Shown in pieces: positions 19,313 through 28,634 of a DNA stretch of 64,000 nucleotides. Within the stretch, counting starts at the first letter, position 1. Each line of letters opens with the position of its first letter. Origin of the DNA: Candidatus Kapaibacterium sp. (GTDB taxonomy: Bacteria > Bacteroidota > Ignavibacteria > Kapaibacteriales > Kapaibacteriaceae). Under the pieces are notes generated by a model. The model saw only the letters and a program-made list of their open reading frames with translations. It did not search any database and was not told the DNA's origin. The position numbers and the translations under genes are program-made. The stretch spans positions 1-64,000 of the forward strand of contig JALHPC010000012.1 of NCBI GenBank assembly GCA_022842685.1, read 5' to 3'.

Positions 19313-20434
19313 ATGTCTAAGCAGCGCCTTGCGTTTCTCGACTATGTGCGCGGCATCGCCGTGCTGTGGATGATTCAGGTTCACATCACGAATCAGATCC
19401 TCGACCCTGCCTTGCGCACAGGCTGGTTCTTCACGATTCTCAACGTCAGCAATGGCTTTGTGGCCCCAGCGTTTCTATTCGGGGCCGGCATGGGTCTGTG
19501 GATTGCCCTGTCGCGCAAGGCCGACGACTACATGCGATTGGGCACGGCCCTGCAGCGCTACCTGCGCCGGCTGGCCTACATCCTAGCATGGGCCTTCTTG
19601 TTGCACGTACCAATCAAGGCGCTAGTACAACGCCCTATCGGAGATCTGTCGTCATGGCTACAAATCGATGTACTGCAAACGATCGTAGCCGGCTCGTTGC
19701 TTTGCCTTGCCATTGCCATTGTTCTTCGTTCCGTGTCGCGTGCAACGGTTGCCTATGCGGTGCTGGCGTCAGCCACGATTATCGCAGCCCCCTATCTTAT
19801 GGGCATTCAGGTTGATGAGTCACAGCCGATGCTGCTGCGAGTGTTGATCGATCGGTCGGTGTCGCCCTTTCCCATGGTTCCGTGGGCCTTGTATGTGGTG
19901 GCCGGTGCCGCCATGGCCGGATGGGTGGTGCCTAGGGCACATCAGGCTTCGACGGCATGGTGGCTTGTGGGCGTGGGAATGTCTGCCGCAACGATTGTCA
20001 TGCTGCGGTACTGCTTTGGGCCAACAATGCCGTGGGACGAGGCCTGGTGGCAGGGATCACCAGAGCTCATGGTATTCCGCTTGGGAGGGATTTTATGCGT
20101 GATGGGCGCTATGATGCTGGTAGCAAACTATGAGCGCCCTACGAAGGTGCTGCCCTTTCTACAAACAATGGGCTCCGAGTCGTTGTTCATGTACATCTCG
20201 CACCTGATGATCGTGTATGGGGCAACGGGAGCATGGCTGATTACAACCTTAGGCCTAAGCCATTCGAACTATGGAATGGTGGCCATTGCTTGGATTGTGG
20301 TTACGGCACCGTTAGCAGCGCTCGCATACGGCTGGCGTTGGATTCGCAAGCATCACCCGCATTGGGCATTTCGAATAACGGCGGCACATATGGCCAGCAT
20401 GGTGCTATGGCTGCTGTGGCTTATGGTTGGCTAA
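19313..20434 (+). CDS. Multi-pass membrane acyltransferase-like protein (DUF1624/heparan-alpha-glucosaminide N-acetyltransferase-like)
   Basis: MSKQRLAFLDYVRGIAVLWMIQVHITNQIL...GAGMGLWIALSRK; ~10 hydrophobic segments. Confidence 0.6.
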   Translation: MSKQRLAFLDYVRGIAVLWMIQVHITNQILDPALRTGWFFTILNVSNGFVAPAFLFGAGMGLWIALSRKADDYMRLGTALQRYLRRLAYILAWAFLLHVPIKALVQRPIGDLSSWLQIDVLQTIVAGSLLCLAIAIVLRSVSRATVAYAVLASATIIAAPYLMGIQVDESQPMLLRVLIDRSVSPFPMVPWALYVVAGAAMAGWVVPRAHQASTAWWLVGVGMSAATIVMLRYCFGPTMPWDEAWWQGSPELMVFRLGGILCVMGAMMLVANYERPTKVLPFLQTMGSESLFMYISHLMIVYGATGAWLITTLGLSHSNYGMVAIAWIVVTAPLAALAYGWRWIRKHHPHWAFRITAAHMASMVLWLLWLMVG

Positions 20435-20436
20435 AA

Positions 20437-20479
20437 AACAACGAGGGCGACATGTTGCCATGCCGCCCCCGCCGTTGTT
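20437..20479. terminator. Bidirectional terminator-like hairpin between convergent genes
   Basis: aacaacgagggcgacatg-ttgc-catgccgcccccgccgttgtt, preceded by an A-run (ctaaaaaa), in a 57-nt convergent gap. Confidence 0.55.
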
Positions 20480-20491
20480 CCCGTTCAGGGT

Positions 20492-23400
20492 TTAGCGCGT
20501 TACGGTAACCGGAATGGTTGCCGTGCCACGCTGACCGCTGATTGTCACGAAATAGACACCAGGTGCAAGATCACGCGTGATAAGCGTGAATTCGTAGATG
20601 CTTGCATGCTGGCGCTCGTTGCTGAAGAAGGTTGAAACGAGTGAGCCCACAGCGTCGGACACACGTACCGTAACTACGTCATCGGTGCCAAGTTCGTAGC
20701 GAACAGTGGCTGCGTCGGTCGTTGGATTTGGGAATACCGTTACAGCAATACCTGCACGGCGGTGATCCTCCTCGCGAACGCTTGTGGTGTCGGGTGGACG
20801 CTGGGCTTGATAGTTGGCGTTGATTGGGTTGTATTCGGTCCAACCAAGATCCCAACGCTCAAGACCTACCGCACCACGGAATGCAACGCGATCGAAGAAT
20901 TCGTTCGATGCTGCGCCGGTAAAGACGGCGCCAGTTGCAAGTGGCGAGCCCATACGAATTGCAGGGTTGAACTGAACGCCTGTTGCAAATGGGTTGTCAA
21001 GCTGGGCGTTGTTTGGCGTCGAACGGTCAAGCGTGTTGTTGTACTCTGTCTTCGCAATCCAGTCGGCCGTAAAGCCCGCAGGAGCGGTTTGGCCCGAGCC
21101 AAGACCAGCAAGGTTCATCCATGTGCCCTTGATGCCGTACCACGAGTTGTTCCGGATTTCAAGCGTATCGCCCTGTGCTGCAACCATGGTTGGTAGCTGC
21201 GCGATTTCGATACCACGTGGCCAGCCAAGGAAGACCGAGTTGTAGAGGTTTGGACGTGCATTGCGGCGGAACTGAGCGCCAGCGCCAAAGCGCGAGCTGA
21301 ACTGGTTGTTGCCATTGCCAACGGTCCACGATGTGTCTTGGATAGGACCAATGGCCGTCATGTTCGAGAACGTTGGGCTTGTGAGTGGACGGTTACCCGA
21401 ACCGGCAACATCGTTGTCGATCTCGAACGATTGCGAGGTCGACACGTCGGCGAAGTTGCTAAGACGACGAGAGATGCCGTACTGAACACGGCCAGTGAAG
21501 CCGTTGTCGCAGTCGAAATCGTCGTCGAGCGTGGCAAGTGCGATCAGGTATTTACCGTCGACGTTGCCGCCGAACCACTCGAAGGCGTCGTCGTTGTTGT
21601 ACGAGCACTGAACGTAGCGGATAACGGTACGACGTCCAACACCACCCATGGTAAGCGAGTTGAGCTCGTTGTTTGGAGCAACGGCGATGCCGGCGAATTC
21701 GATGCGAACGTATTCGAGGACGCCCGACGAGTCATCGTCGTCGGTACCACCAAACCACCCCTTACCAGGCTGCTGGTCGGCGATGCCCCCTTCAACAGGA
21801 GCTTGGCCTGCTGGGTGATTAGTACGGGCCTTACCACAGATGACGATGCCACCCCAGTCACCTGCTGCACGCTGGCCAGCAGCTGCGCGCGATGTGAAGA
21901 TGATTGGTAATTGACGTGTACCCTTGGCGATGATCTTGCCACCGCGATTGATACATAGAACAGAGTTCTGTCCTACTGTATCGCCAACAATAATCGTACC
22001 TGGTTCGATGTGAAGCTCGGCACCATCTTCGACATACACATAGCCATCAATACCGTAGATCTTTGTGTTCGACAAATGCACGCGGCCTGTGATGTTGCCT
22101 TGCAGGGTACTGTCGACGGCTGTAGGAGCCGGAGCGATAACGCGGATTGGCTGGTCGTTAACGTCGGTGCGCGTAGTATCGCTAAGCAACGTCATGCGGA
22201 AGTAGCCCGTCTCGGTTTGATCTTCGGGACGAAGCACCACGCCACCAAGGACGCGGCCACGTGTTGCGCCTGAGTCGAGGACGTTTCCACGGCCTTGAAC
22301 AACACGCCATGGACCATTGGGGCTCTTACCAAACTCGAAGCGGAAGCGCTCGCGGAAGGTGTTGGTCGTATCCCATACAAGGTCGACCGAGGTACCTACG
22401 CGGATAGTACGGTTTGAACCGCCTGGTTCGATAAGACGAACTGCTGGACGTGGCAGATCGACGATGGCAAATGGGAAGTCGGAAACGTCGAACGATGATG
22501 CTACCGTCGACGACTCCATGCGAACGAATACGGCAGGAACGAGATCGTTAGGAAGGGTCCACTCGTAGCGGCCACGCGTTGCGCCAGCGTCGACGACGTT
22601 CGTGGCGATTGGAGTCCATGGACCAGTAATGGCTGGGCCATAGGAGAAGTTGAACGACTTACCCTGTGTGCCGTTCGTGTCCCACGTTACGTTCACCTTT
22701 GTGCCACGCACATACGTTTCGCCAGCACGAACACCAGGGGTGAGAATCTGAACGTTAACCGATGCTTGATAGTCGGTAAAGATTGGGTCGTAATTGGCCC
22801 AGCCTTCGTCCCAGCGCTCGGCTGCACTCGACGAAAAGGCACCGCGATAGCTAACACGTGTGAAGAACGGATCGGCAATGGCTGCGTGCGGGTTGGCAGC
22901 GAACGAGGCCGTGTTAAGGTAGGTAGCGCTGTTGAATGGCGTTGGGTCGAACGTGTTGTCTTGCGACCAAGCGTTACGCAACTGCGCAAGTCCCGGCGAC
23001 TGCGCTGCGAGTTCGTTGTTGTAGTCGCCCTTGGCAACCCACTGGTTGGTGAAGCCGGCTGGTGCCGATTGTCCGGAACCAAGTCCGGCAAGGTTCATCC
23101 ATGAGCCCTTAACGCCAAACCATGAGTTGTTGCGGACGTTCACGGTATCGCCCTGTGCGGCAATCATCGTGGGAAGCTGAGCGATTTCTAGACCGCGAGG
23201 CCAGCCAAGGAAAACCGAGTTGTAGATTGCTGCGCGTGAGTTCCGGCGCAACTGTGCCGAAGCACCAAAACGTGAACTATATTGGCCAGGGCCATTTCCT
23301 GTTGTCCACGACGTGTCTTGTAGGGGTCCAACGATGGTGACGTTGGAGAAGATCGGCGACGTAAATGGCTGGTTATACGATGCTGCTGCGTCATTGTCGA

Positions 23401-24484
23401 TTTCGAACGCTTGCGACGTAGAAACGTCGGCAAAATTCCGGAAACGCTTAATGAGTGCAAACTGCACCTTACCGCTAAAGCCATTATCGCAGTCAAGATC
23501 GTCGTCGAGTGTTCCGTAAGCAACGAGGTACTTGGCGTTGACGGTTCCACCGAACCACTCAAAGGCGTCGTCGTTGTTATACGAACACTGGATATACTCA
23601 AGAACTGTGCGGCGTCCAACGCCACCCATTGTTAGCGAGTTGAGCTCGTTGTTTGGAGCAACGGCGATACCGGCAAACTCGATGCGTACATATCGAAGTA
23701 CTCCTGATGAGTCGTTATCGTCGGTTCCGCCAAACCAACCCTTACCAGGGGCCTGATCGGCGATACCGCCTTCGACAGGCGCTTGTCCTGCAGGGTGATT
23801 GGTTCGGGCGCGACCACAGATAACAAGTCCACCCCAGTCGCCAGCTGCACGTTGACCAACGGCGGCACGCGACGTAAACACGATGGGCGCATCCTTGCGG
23901 CCGTTAGCGATAAGCTTACCGCCACGGTTAACGCACAGCACCGAGTTTTGTCCTACGGTGTCGCCAACGATGATGGTACCGGCTTCGACTTCGAGTACAG
24001 CGCCATCGTTAACGTAAACGTAGCCATCAAGGCCGTAGATCTTGGTACGCGACAGGCGCACACGGCCTGTGATTTCGCCACGGAGCGTCGAGTCTACCTG
24101 CACAACGGCTGGTGAGATGACTGTAAAGGGGTTGTTGCTGATGTCGAAATTCGTTTCGTCGTTGATATCAACCATGCGAACATAGCCGCTTGATGTGCCA
24201 ATAGCTGGCACGCGGAAACCACCGGCAAAACGACCGCGCGTTGCAGCGCTGTCTTTGATGTTGGTAGCACCGATGAGGTCGGTCCACGGACCTGTTGGAG
24301 ACGTGCCAAATTGGAATTTCCAGCGGCGACTCATTGGTACGCCAGTTGTATCCCATGTAAGGTCTTGTGAAGAGCCAGGTCGGAACGTCTCACCACCGTT
24401 CGGATAGGTGAGTCGGGCCTGCTGGGCATGGGCTCCTAATGAAAGAAGGATAAACGCGGTTATCGCTATGCTAACAATGCGCAT
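20492..24484 (-). CDS. Large secreted T9SS-type protein with tandemly duplicated ~650-aa modules
   Basis: Signal peptide (MRIVSIAITAFILLSLGAHAQ); two copies of GDWGG(L/I)VICG(R/K)ARTNHPAGQAPVEGGIADQ..GKGWFGGTDD(N/D)DSSGVL.YVRIEFAGIAVAPNNELNSLTMGGVGRRTV; C-terminal AGIAVTVFPNPTTDAATVRYEL...APGVYFVTISGQ. Confidence 0.85.
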   Translation of the reverse strand: MRIVSIAITAFILLSLGAHAQQARLTYPNGGETFRPGSSQDLTWDTTGVPMSRRWKFQFGTSPTGPWTDLIGATNIKDSAATRGRFAGGFRVPAIGTSSGYVRMVDINDETNFDISNNPFTVISPAVVQVDSTLRGEITGRVRLSRTKIYGLDGYVYVNDGAVLEVEAGTIIVGDTVGQNSVLCVNRGGKLIANGRKDAPIVFTSRAAVGQRAAGDWGGLVICGRARTNHPAGQAPVEGGIADQAPGKGWFGGTDDNDSSGVLRYVRIEFAGIAVAPNNELNSLTMGGVGRRTVLEYIQCSYNNDDAFEWFGGTVNAKYLVAYGTLDDDLDCDNGFSGKVQFALIKRFRNFADVSTSQAFEIDNDAAASYNQPFTSPIFSNVTIVGPLQDTSWTTGNGPGQYSSRFGASAQLRRNSRAAIYNSVFLGWPRGLEIAQLPTMIAAQGDTVNVRNNSWFGVKGSWMNLAGLGSGQSAPAGFTNQWVAKGDYNNELAAQSPGLAQLRNAWSQDNTFDPTPFNSATYLNTASFAANPHAAIADPFFTRVSYRGAFSSSAAERWDEGWANYDPIFTDYQASVNVQILTPGVRAGETYVRGTKVNVTWDTNGTQGKSFNFSYGPAITGPWTPIATNVVDAGATRGRYEWTLPNDLVPAVFVRMESSTVASSFDVSDFPFAIVDLPRPAVRLIEPGGSNRTIRVGTSVDLVWDTTNTFRERFRFEFGKSPNGPWRVVQGRGNVLDSGATRGRVLGGVVLRPEDQTETGYFRMTLLSDTTRTDVNDQPIRVIAPAPTAVDSTLQGNITGRVHLSNTKIYGIDGYVYVEDGAELHIEPGTIIVGDTVGQNSVLCINRGGKIIAKGTRQLPIIFTSRAAAGQRAAGDWGGIVICGKARTNHPAGQAPVEGGIADQQPGKGWFGGTDDDDSSGVLEYVRIEFAGIAVAPNNELNSLTMGGVGRRTVIRYVQCSYNNDDAFEWFGGNVDGKYLIALATLDDDFDCDNGFTGRVQYGISRRLSNFADVSTSQSFEIDNDVAGSGNRPLTSPTFSNMTAIGPIQDTSWTVGNGNNQFSSRFGAGAQFRRNARPNLYNSVFLGWPRGIEIAQLPTMVAAQGDTLEIRNNSWYGIKGTWMNLAGLGSGQTAPAGFTADWIAKTEYNNTLDRSTPNNAQLDNPFATGVQFNPAIRMGSPLATGAVFTGAASNEFFDRVAFRGAVGLERWDLGWTEYNPINANYQAQRPPDTTSVREEDHRRAGIAVTVFPNPTTDAATVRYELGTDDVVTVRVSDAVGSLVSTFFSNERQHASIYEFTLITRDLAPGVYFVTISGQRGTATIPVTVTR

Positions 24485-24534
24485 GTCGATTCCTTTCGTA
24501 AAAATTGATGTAACAAGAATTAACTGACGTGATA

Positions 24535-27462
24535 TTAATTGAAGCGATATCCAACGCTGAGGCCGAAGGATCTACCTCGGATATTCGTTGCAACAACGCG
24601 ACCTAGCTGCTCCCACACAAGCGCCTGATTCAGCAGGTCGCGTGCCGAGAACCGCAGTTCGAGCATGCCAATGTTCTGAGCAATCGACAGGTCGACGACG
24701 TCCCGCGGATTTTCAAACACGTGTGGACCGTCGGCCTCGCGGCCAGCAGGAACCTGATAGACTCCCACTTGAGCCACCTGTACAATTCGACGACCAGCAA
24801 CGTTGTACGCAAGGTTCACACTGGTGCCCCAGTCGGGATGCTGGAAGAACAAGCCGGCGTTGATGCTATAGGGCGACTGTCCCCACATCTGGCGGTTGTC
24901 CTGCACGGTTCCGCCTTGCGTAACGGTGATGTTGCTGTTAATCAGCGACACATTCAGCGTTGCCATGAAGTACTGTAGCGCGTCGGCTATATCTCCCAGA
25001 CCCTTCCGCACTTCGAATTCTACACCTTGGTTGCTTGCGACGCCCCTTGCATTCTGAAACGTCCGGATGAGTTCTGATGTGGAGGGGTCAATGGTCTCTT
25101 CGATGGCGTTGAGGAAGTTCTTATAAAACAGCGATACCGAGATGACTTCGCCTGGGTTAGTGAACCACTCGAATCGTGCGTCATAGTTCTGAACAAGAGC
25201 GCGGGTAAGATCCGGATTGCCACGCACGGTTGATTGCGTTTGGAAGTCGAAGAATGCGAACGGCGCAAACTCGCGCAACGACGGGCGGGTAAGTGTTTGC
25301 GAAGCGGCCAGACGGAAATTGACGTTCTTCCAAGGTGTAACAACCAGATTGAACGATGGGAGAATGTCTGTAAGCGGAAGCTCAACATTAACCGGTCGGT
25401 CTTGGTCGTTAAAGGAGCTCAGCGATTGAATGTTGTTCTCGACGCGAGCACCGGTAATAATCCGAACGGGGATGTCGCTGAACGTGAATGGAACGTCGAC
25501 CATGGCATAGCCAGCAACGAGTTGCTCGAAGGCAGTGTACGTGTCTCGTAGGCGAGAGTCTTCCGACAATCCTAGTTTCGAGAAGCCGAAGTTTGCTTGG
25601 TCGAATAGAGCTGATGGGTCGGGAATAACCGATGGATCGTCTGACACAAGGAGCACATCGGTTTCAAGCTCGGTGGCAATTGGCTGAACGTAGGTAAACG
25701 AGCGCGCGCGGAACGAGCGATTACGGAACTCGTGAAGAGCGCCGGCCTTAATCTTGAGTTCAGAGAGAGAAAGCGTACCATTAACGGCTGCGCTACGACC
25801 AAACTCGTTAAGCGTCGAGAAGAACCGACCAGCGTTAGGGCCTGAGCCCTGCGAGGTAACCGAGCCATACGCAACGGCCGTTTCTAGCGGCGTACCACTG
25901 TCGGCAAACAAGTCGCGCTGGAAGCGCAAACGGCGCAGATCTGGTTCGTCACGGCTCGACTCGGAATAGCCAAGCTTCCAGTCGATCAACAGGTTGCTTC
26001 CAACATCGATGTTGTGTTCGCCACCAAGTTGGCTTGAGAAGAGCTGCTTTTCGACGAACTGGAACGACAGGTTCTTTCGGCTTTGCGATTGCGCAAACTC
26101 TGAGCCGTACTGATAGACAGTTTCGTCGTCGGACTGCAGCGAGAATGTATTCTTGAGTGTGATGGTGCTCTGCGAACCGGGCTTGAAGGCAAGGTTAACG
26201 AGCGACCCAAGATTGGTGTTACGAGCCGCAATTGTACCGGTGTAGTCGAAGATGAGACTCTGACCGTCGCTCAAAATGCCAGCACGCGTCATCCGGTTAA
26301 TAGAATAGCCATTGTTGTAGTTGACAGAGGCCACCAAGCCAAACTGCGATTCTTCGCCCACGTCGAACGTGTTGGTGTGACTAATGCTGAATTTGCCTGC
26401 GAACGGTGCCGTTGCCAATTCGCGACGGAAGCCCGACGGATTAAAATCATTCATGAGTCCCAACCACTGGTTGGTTGCCGCCTCGTCGCGGGCGTTTACT
26501 TGCGCACGCAGATCACGGAAGCCTTCGGGCCCGGGCATGTTTGCTGGCATTGCCCGCGTACCGTCATCAAGGCCTAGCCAATCGGTGCCACCACCTGGCG
26601 ACGTGATAAACTGGCCTGCGTGATTCGTAACGTAGTCGTTGCTGGAAAGGCCCGTCGATACCTTAATCGAAAAGCCCTGCGGAAAGTCGACAGTATTCAA
26701 CTGTACAAGGCCACCAACAAAGTTGCCAGGAAGGTCGGGCGTAAAGGACTTGGCAATGTTCACGTTCTCCAGGAGTTCTGCCGGAAACATGTCAAACGCA
26801 AACGACTTCTTGTCGGGCTCTGTTGTTGTGAGCGAAGTGCCGTTCAACGTTGTGTTGCTATATCGATCCGACACTCCACGAACAAAAACGTATTTGCCTT
26901 CGACGAGCGTAACACCGGTAACACGCTTAAGCGACTGACCAGCGTCGGAATCGGGCAGCTTGGAGATTTCCTCTTTCGCTACACCATCGCTCACCGTCGA
27001 AGACTTCTGGCGCTGTGCAAGCACGGCCGCTTGATTGTCCTTAAGGCGCTCAGCCGTAACAACCACTTCCTTGCCCGATGTGGTTGCCGAGGTCATAACG
27101 GCGTTAATCGTCACCGTCTGACCATCCTTTACCTCGATATTTTCAACTTGCTTGGCCGAATAACCCACATATGTCATTCGTATCGTATGGCGCCCAGCAG
27201 GCACGCCCTTGATACGATACACACCCTTGGTGTCGGAATAGGCACCCTTCTTTGTGCCTATCACGGTAACAGTTACACCACGCAACGGGTCGCCGGTCTC
27301 ACCATCGGTAACCTTACCGGTGATAACGCCACCCTGAGAAAACGCCACCATGACGGTGGCAAACAACGCAACAAGCGTTGCTGCTAAACAACGAACTACA
27401 ACCACGGGAACTACCTCGAAACAGTTGGGGGAACAACGGATACCTTTTTGCGGCCACAACAT
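24535..27462 (-). CDS. TonB-dependent receptor with N-terminal carboxypeptidase-regulatory-like domain
   Basis: GVITGKVTDGETGDPLRGVTVTVIGTKKGAYSDTKGVYRIKGVPAGRHTIRMTYVGYSAKQ...RVTGVTLVEGKYVFVRGVSDRYSNTTLNGTSLTTTEPDKKSFAFDMFPAELLENV...FGLSVGYRFN. Confidence 0.93.
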   Translation of the reverse strand: MLWPQKGIRCSPNCFEVVPVVVVRCLAATLVALFATVMVAFSQGGVITGKVTDGETGDPLRGVTVTVIGTKKGAYSDTKGVYRIKGVPAGRHTIRMTYVGYSAKQVENIEVKDGQTVTINAVMTSATTSGKEVVVTAERLKDNQAAVLAQRQKSSTVSDGVAKEEISKLPDSDAGQSLKRVTGVTLVEGKYVFVRGVSDRYSNTTLNGTSLTTTEPDKKSFAFDMFPAELLENVNIAKSFTPDLPGNFVGGLVQLNTVDFPQGFSIKVSTGLSSNDYVTNHAGQFITSPGGGTDWLGLDDGTRAMPANMPGPEGFRDLRAQVNARDEAATNQWLGLMNDFNPSGFRRELATAPFAGKFSISHTNTFDVGEESQFGLVASVNYNNGYSINRMTRAGILSDGQSLIFDYTGTIAARNTNLGSLVNLAFKPGSQSTITLKNTFSLQSDDETVYQYGSEFAQSQSRKNLSFQFVEKQLFSSQLGGEHNIDVGSNLLIDWKLGYSESSRDEPDLRRLRFQRDLFADSGTPLETAVAYGSVTSQGSGPNAGRFFSTLNEFGRSAAVNGTLSLSELKIKAGALHEFRNRSFRARSFTYVQPIATELETDVLLVSDDPSVIPDPSALFDQANFGFSKLGLSEDSRLRDTYTAFEQLVAGYAMVDVPFTFSDIPVRIITGARVENNIQSLSSFNDQDRPVNVELPLTDILPSFNLVVTPWKNVNFRLAASQTLTRPSLREFAPFAFFDFQTQSTVRGNPDLTRALVQNYDARFEWFTNPGEVISVSLFYKNFLNAIEETIDPSTSELIRTFQNARGVASNQGVEFEVRKGLGDIADALQYFMATLNVSLINSNITVTQGGTVQDNRQMWGQSPYSINAGLFFQHPDWGTSVNLAYNVAGRRIVQVAQVGVYQVPAGREADGPHVFENPRDVVDLSIAQNIGMLELRFSARDLLNQALVWEQLGRVVATNIRGRSFGLSVGYRFN

Positions 27463-27649
27463 CAGTCTCTGATCGCTGAAGGCGTCGCAAACCTACCGTC
27501 GGCCTTTAAGGTCAGTGTTACCCTCGTGTTACGATGCCATTACATAGCACGTCTTCCCCTCTGCCTGCACCCCGTGAACCCTCTTACGGATTGCAGATGT
27601 TTTGTCGTAGTCGTACGTCTAACCACGTTACACCTCATAACTTTGTGCT

Positions 27650-28624
27650 ATGCGATTCTATCTACTTCCCCTCGTTGTTGTCCTTGCCACCTTCGCACGG
27701 CAACTTCCCGCCCAAGAACGTCTGCCCGTTATGATGGCCGACATGCGCCGCGACACAACCGACACGTTGTTTTCGGCTGCCAAGGTCGAAGCCGGCCTAG
27801 CCCTAGCCCTCGAACTGTCTGGCCGTTTTCGCTTCATCCCGTCGGCCGTGCGCGACTCGATTGCCCGCACAGTGCTTACCGAACGCGGACAGCAGCTTAC
27901 TCTCAAAGACATCACAACACTCAGCGGCGGCAAGGCCGCCCTGTTTGCGTCCTGCTTCCGCATGGGCAACCTGCTTCGCACCGAAGTCAACATGGTTGTT
28001 GGCGACGAGTTAAACGAGCAACGTTATGGCATCGGCTACGATATCATCCGCTTGCGCACCGACGCCGGAAAGCCCCTTCCCGACCCCGCCATTCTGCGTG
28101 CCATGCAGCGCGCCCTGTGCAAAGGGTGGAGCAATGACACCCTCTTTGCCAATGCGCCAGACGGCTTCCGCACTCGCCCCACCGAACTTGTTGCTGTTGG
28201 TGGCATCACCTTCGTCGACTCAACATCACTGCCGCCCTGGAATCTGTTCAAAGACAAAATCACCGTGTCCTACGACATGGTGCAAACCATCGTTCACGAG
28301 TGCATTAACGACTCGATGCGCACCGTCGTCGACATCGAATCGCGCGACGCCATGTATGCCGCCGGCGGTATGTACATGACAGAGAACTACAACCCCATCA
28401 CCGATACCGAACTTGCTACGTTGGCCAAGTACGAGGTTGGTTTCTACATCACCGGCTCTCTGGTTCGCAACGAAAAAGGGGCACTGCTCAATTTGCAGTA
28501 TAGCCAGTTAGGTCCCAACATGATCATGGTTCCGCTCTTGAAGAGTTCAGTGCCGGTAACGACCGACTCGAAGACGGCAATTCGTGATGCCGTGCGCGTT
28601 GCAGTACGCCAGCTGTTTCGGTAA
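27650..28624 (+). CDS. Exported protein of unknown function
   Basis: 324-aa ORF with signal peptide MRFYLLPLVVVLATFARQLPAQ; no recognised domain. Confidence 0.7.
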   Translation: MRFYLLPLVVVLATFARQLPAQERLPVMMADMRRDTTDTLFSAAKVEAGLALALELSGRFRFIPSAVRDSIARTVLTERGQQLTLKDITTLSGGKAALFASCFRMGNLLRTEVNMVVGDELNEQRYGIGYDIIRLRTDAGKPLPDPAILRAMQRALCKGWSNDTLFANAPDGFRTRPTELVAVGGITFVDSTSLPPWNLFKDKITVSYDMVQTIVHECINDSMRTVVDIESRDAMYAAGGMYMTENYNPITDTELATLAKYEVGFYITGSLVRNEKGALLNLQYSQLGPNMIMVPLLKSSVPVTTDSKTAIRDAVRVAVRQLFR

Positions 28625-28634
28625 GGTAGGCCTA

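Noticed and set aside
26620-27387. 255-aa plus-strand ORF
   Set aside because: Entirely antisense to the TonB-dependent receptor, with no recognisable domain.
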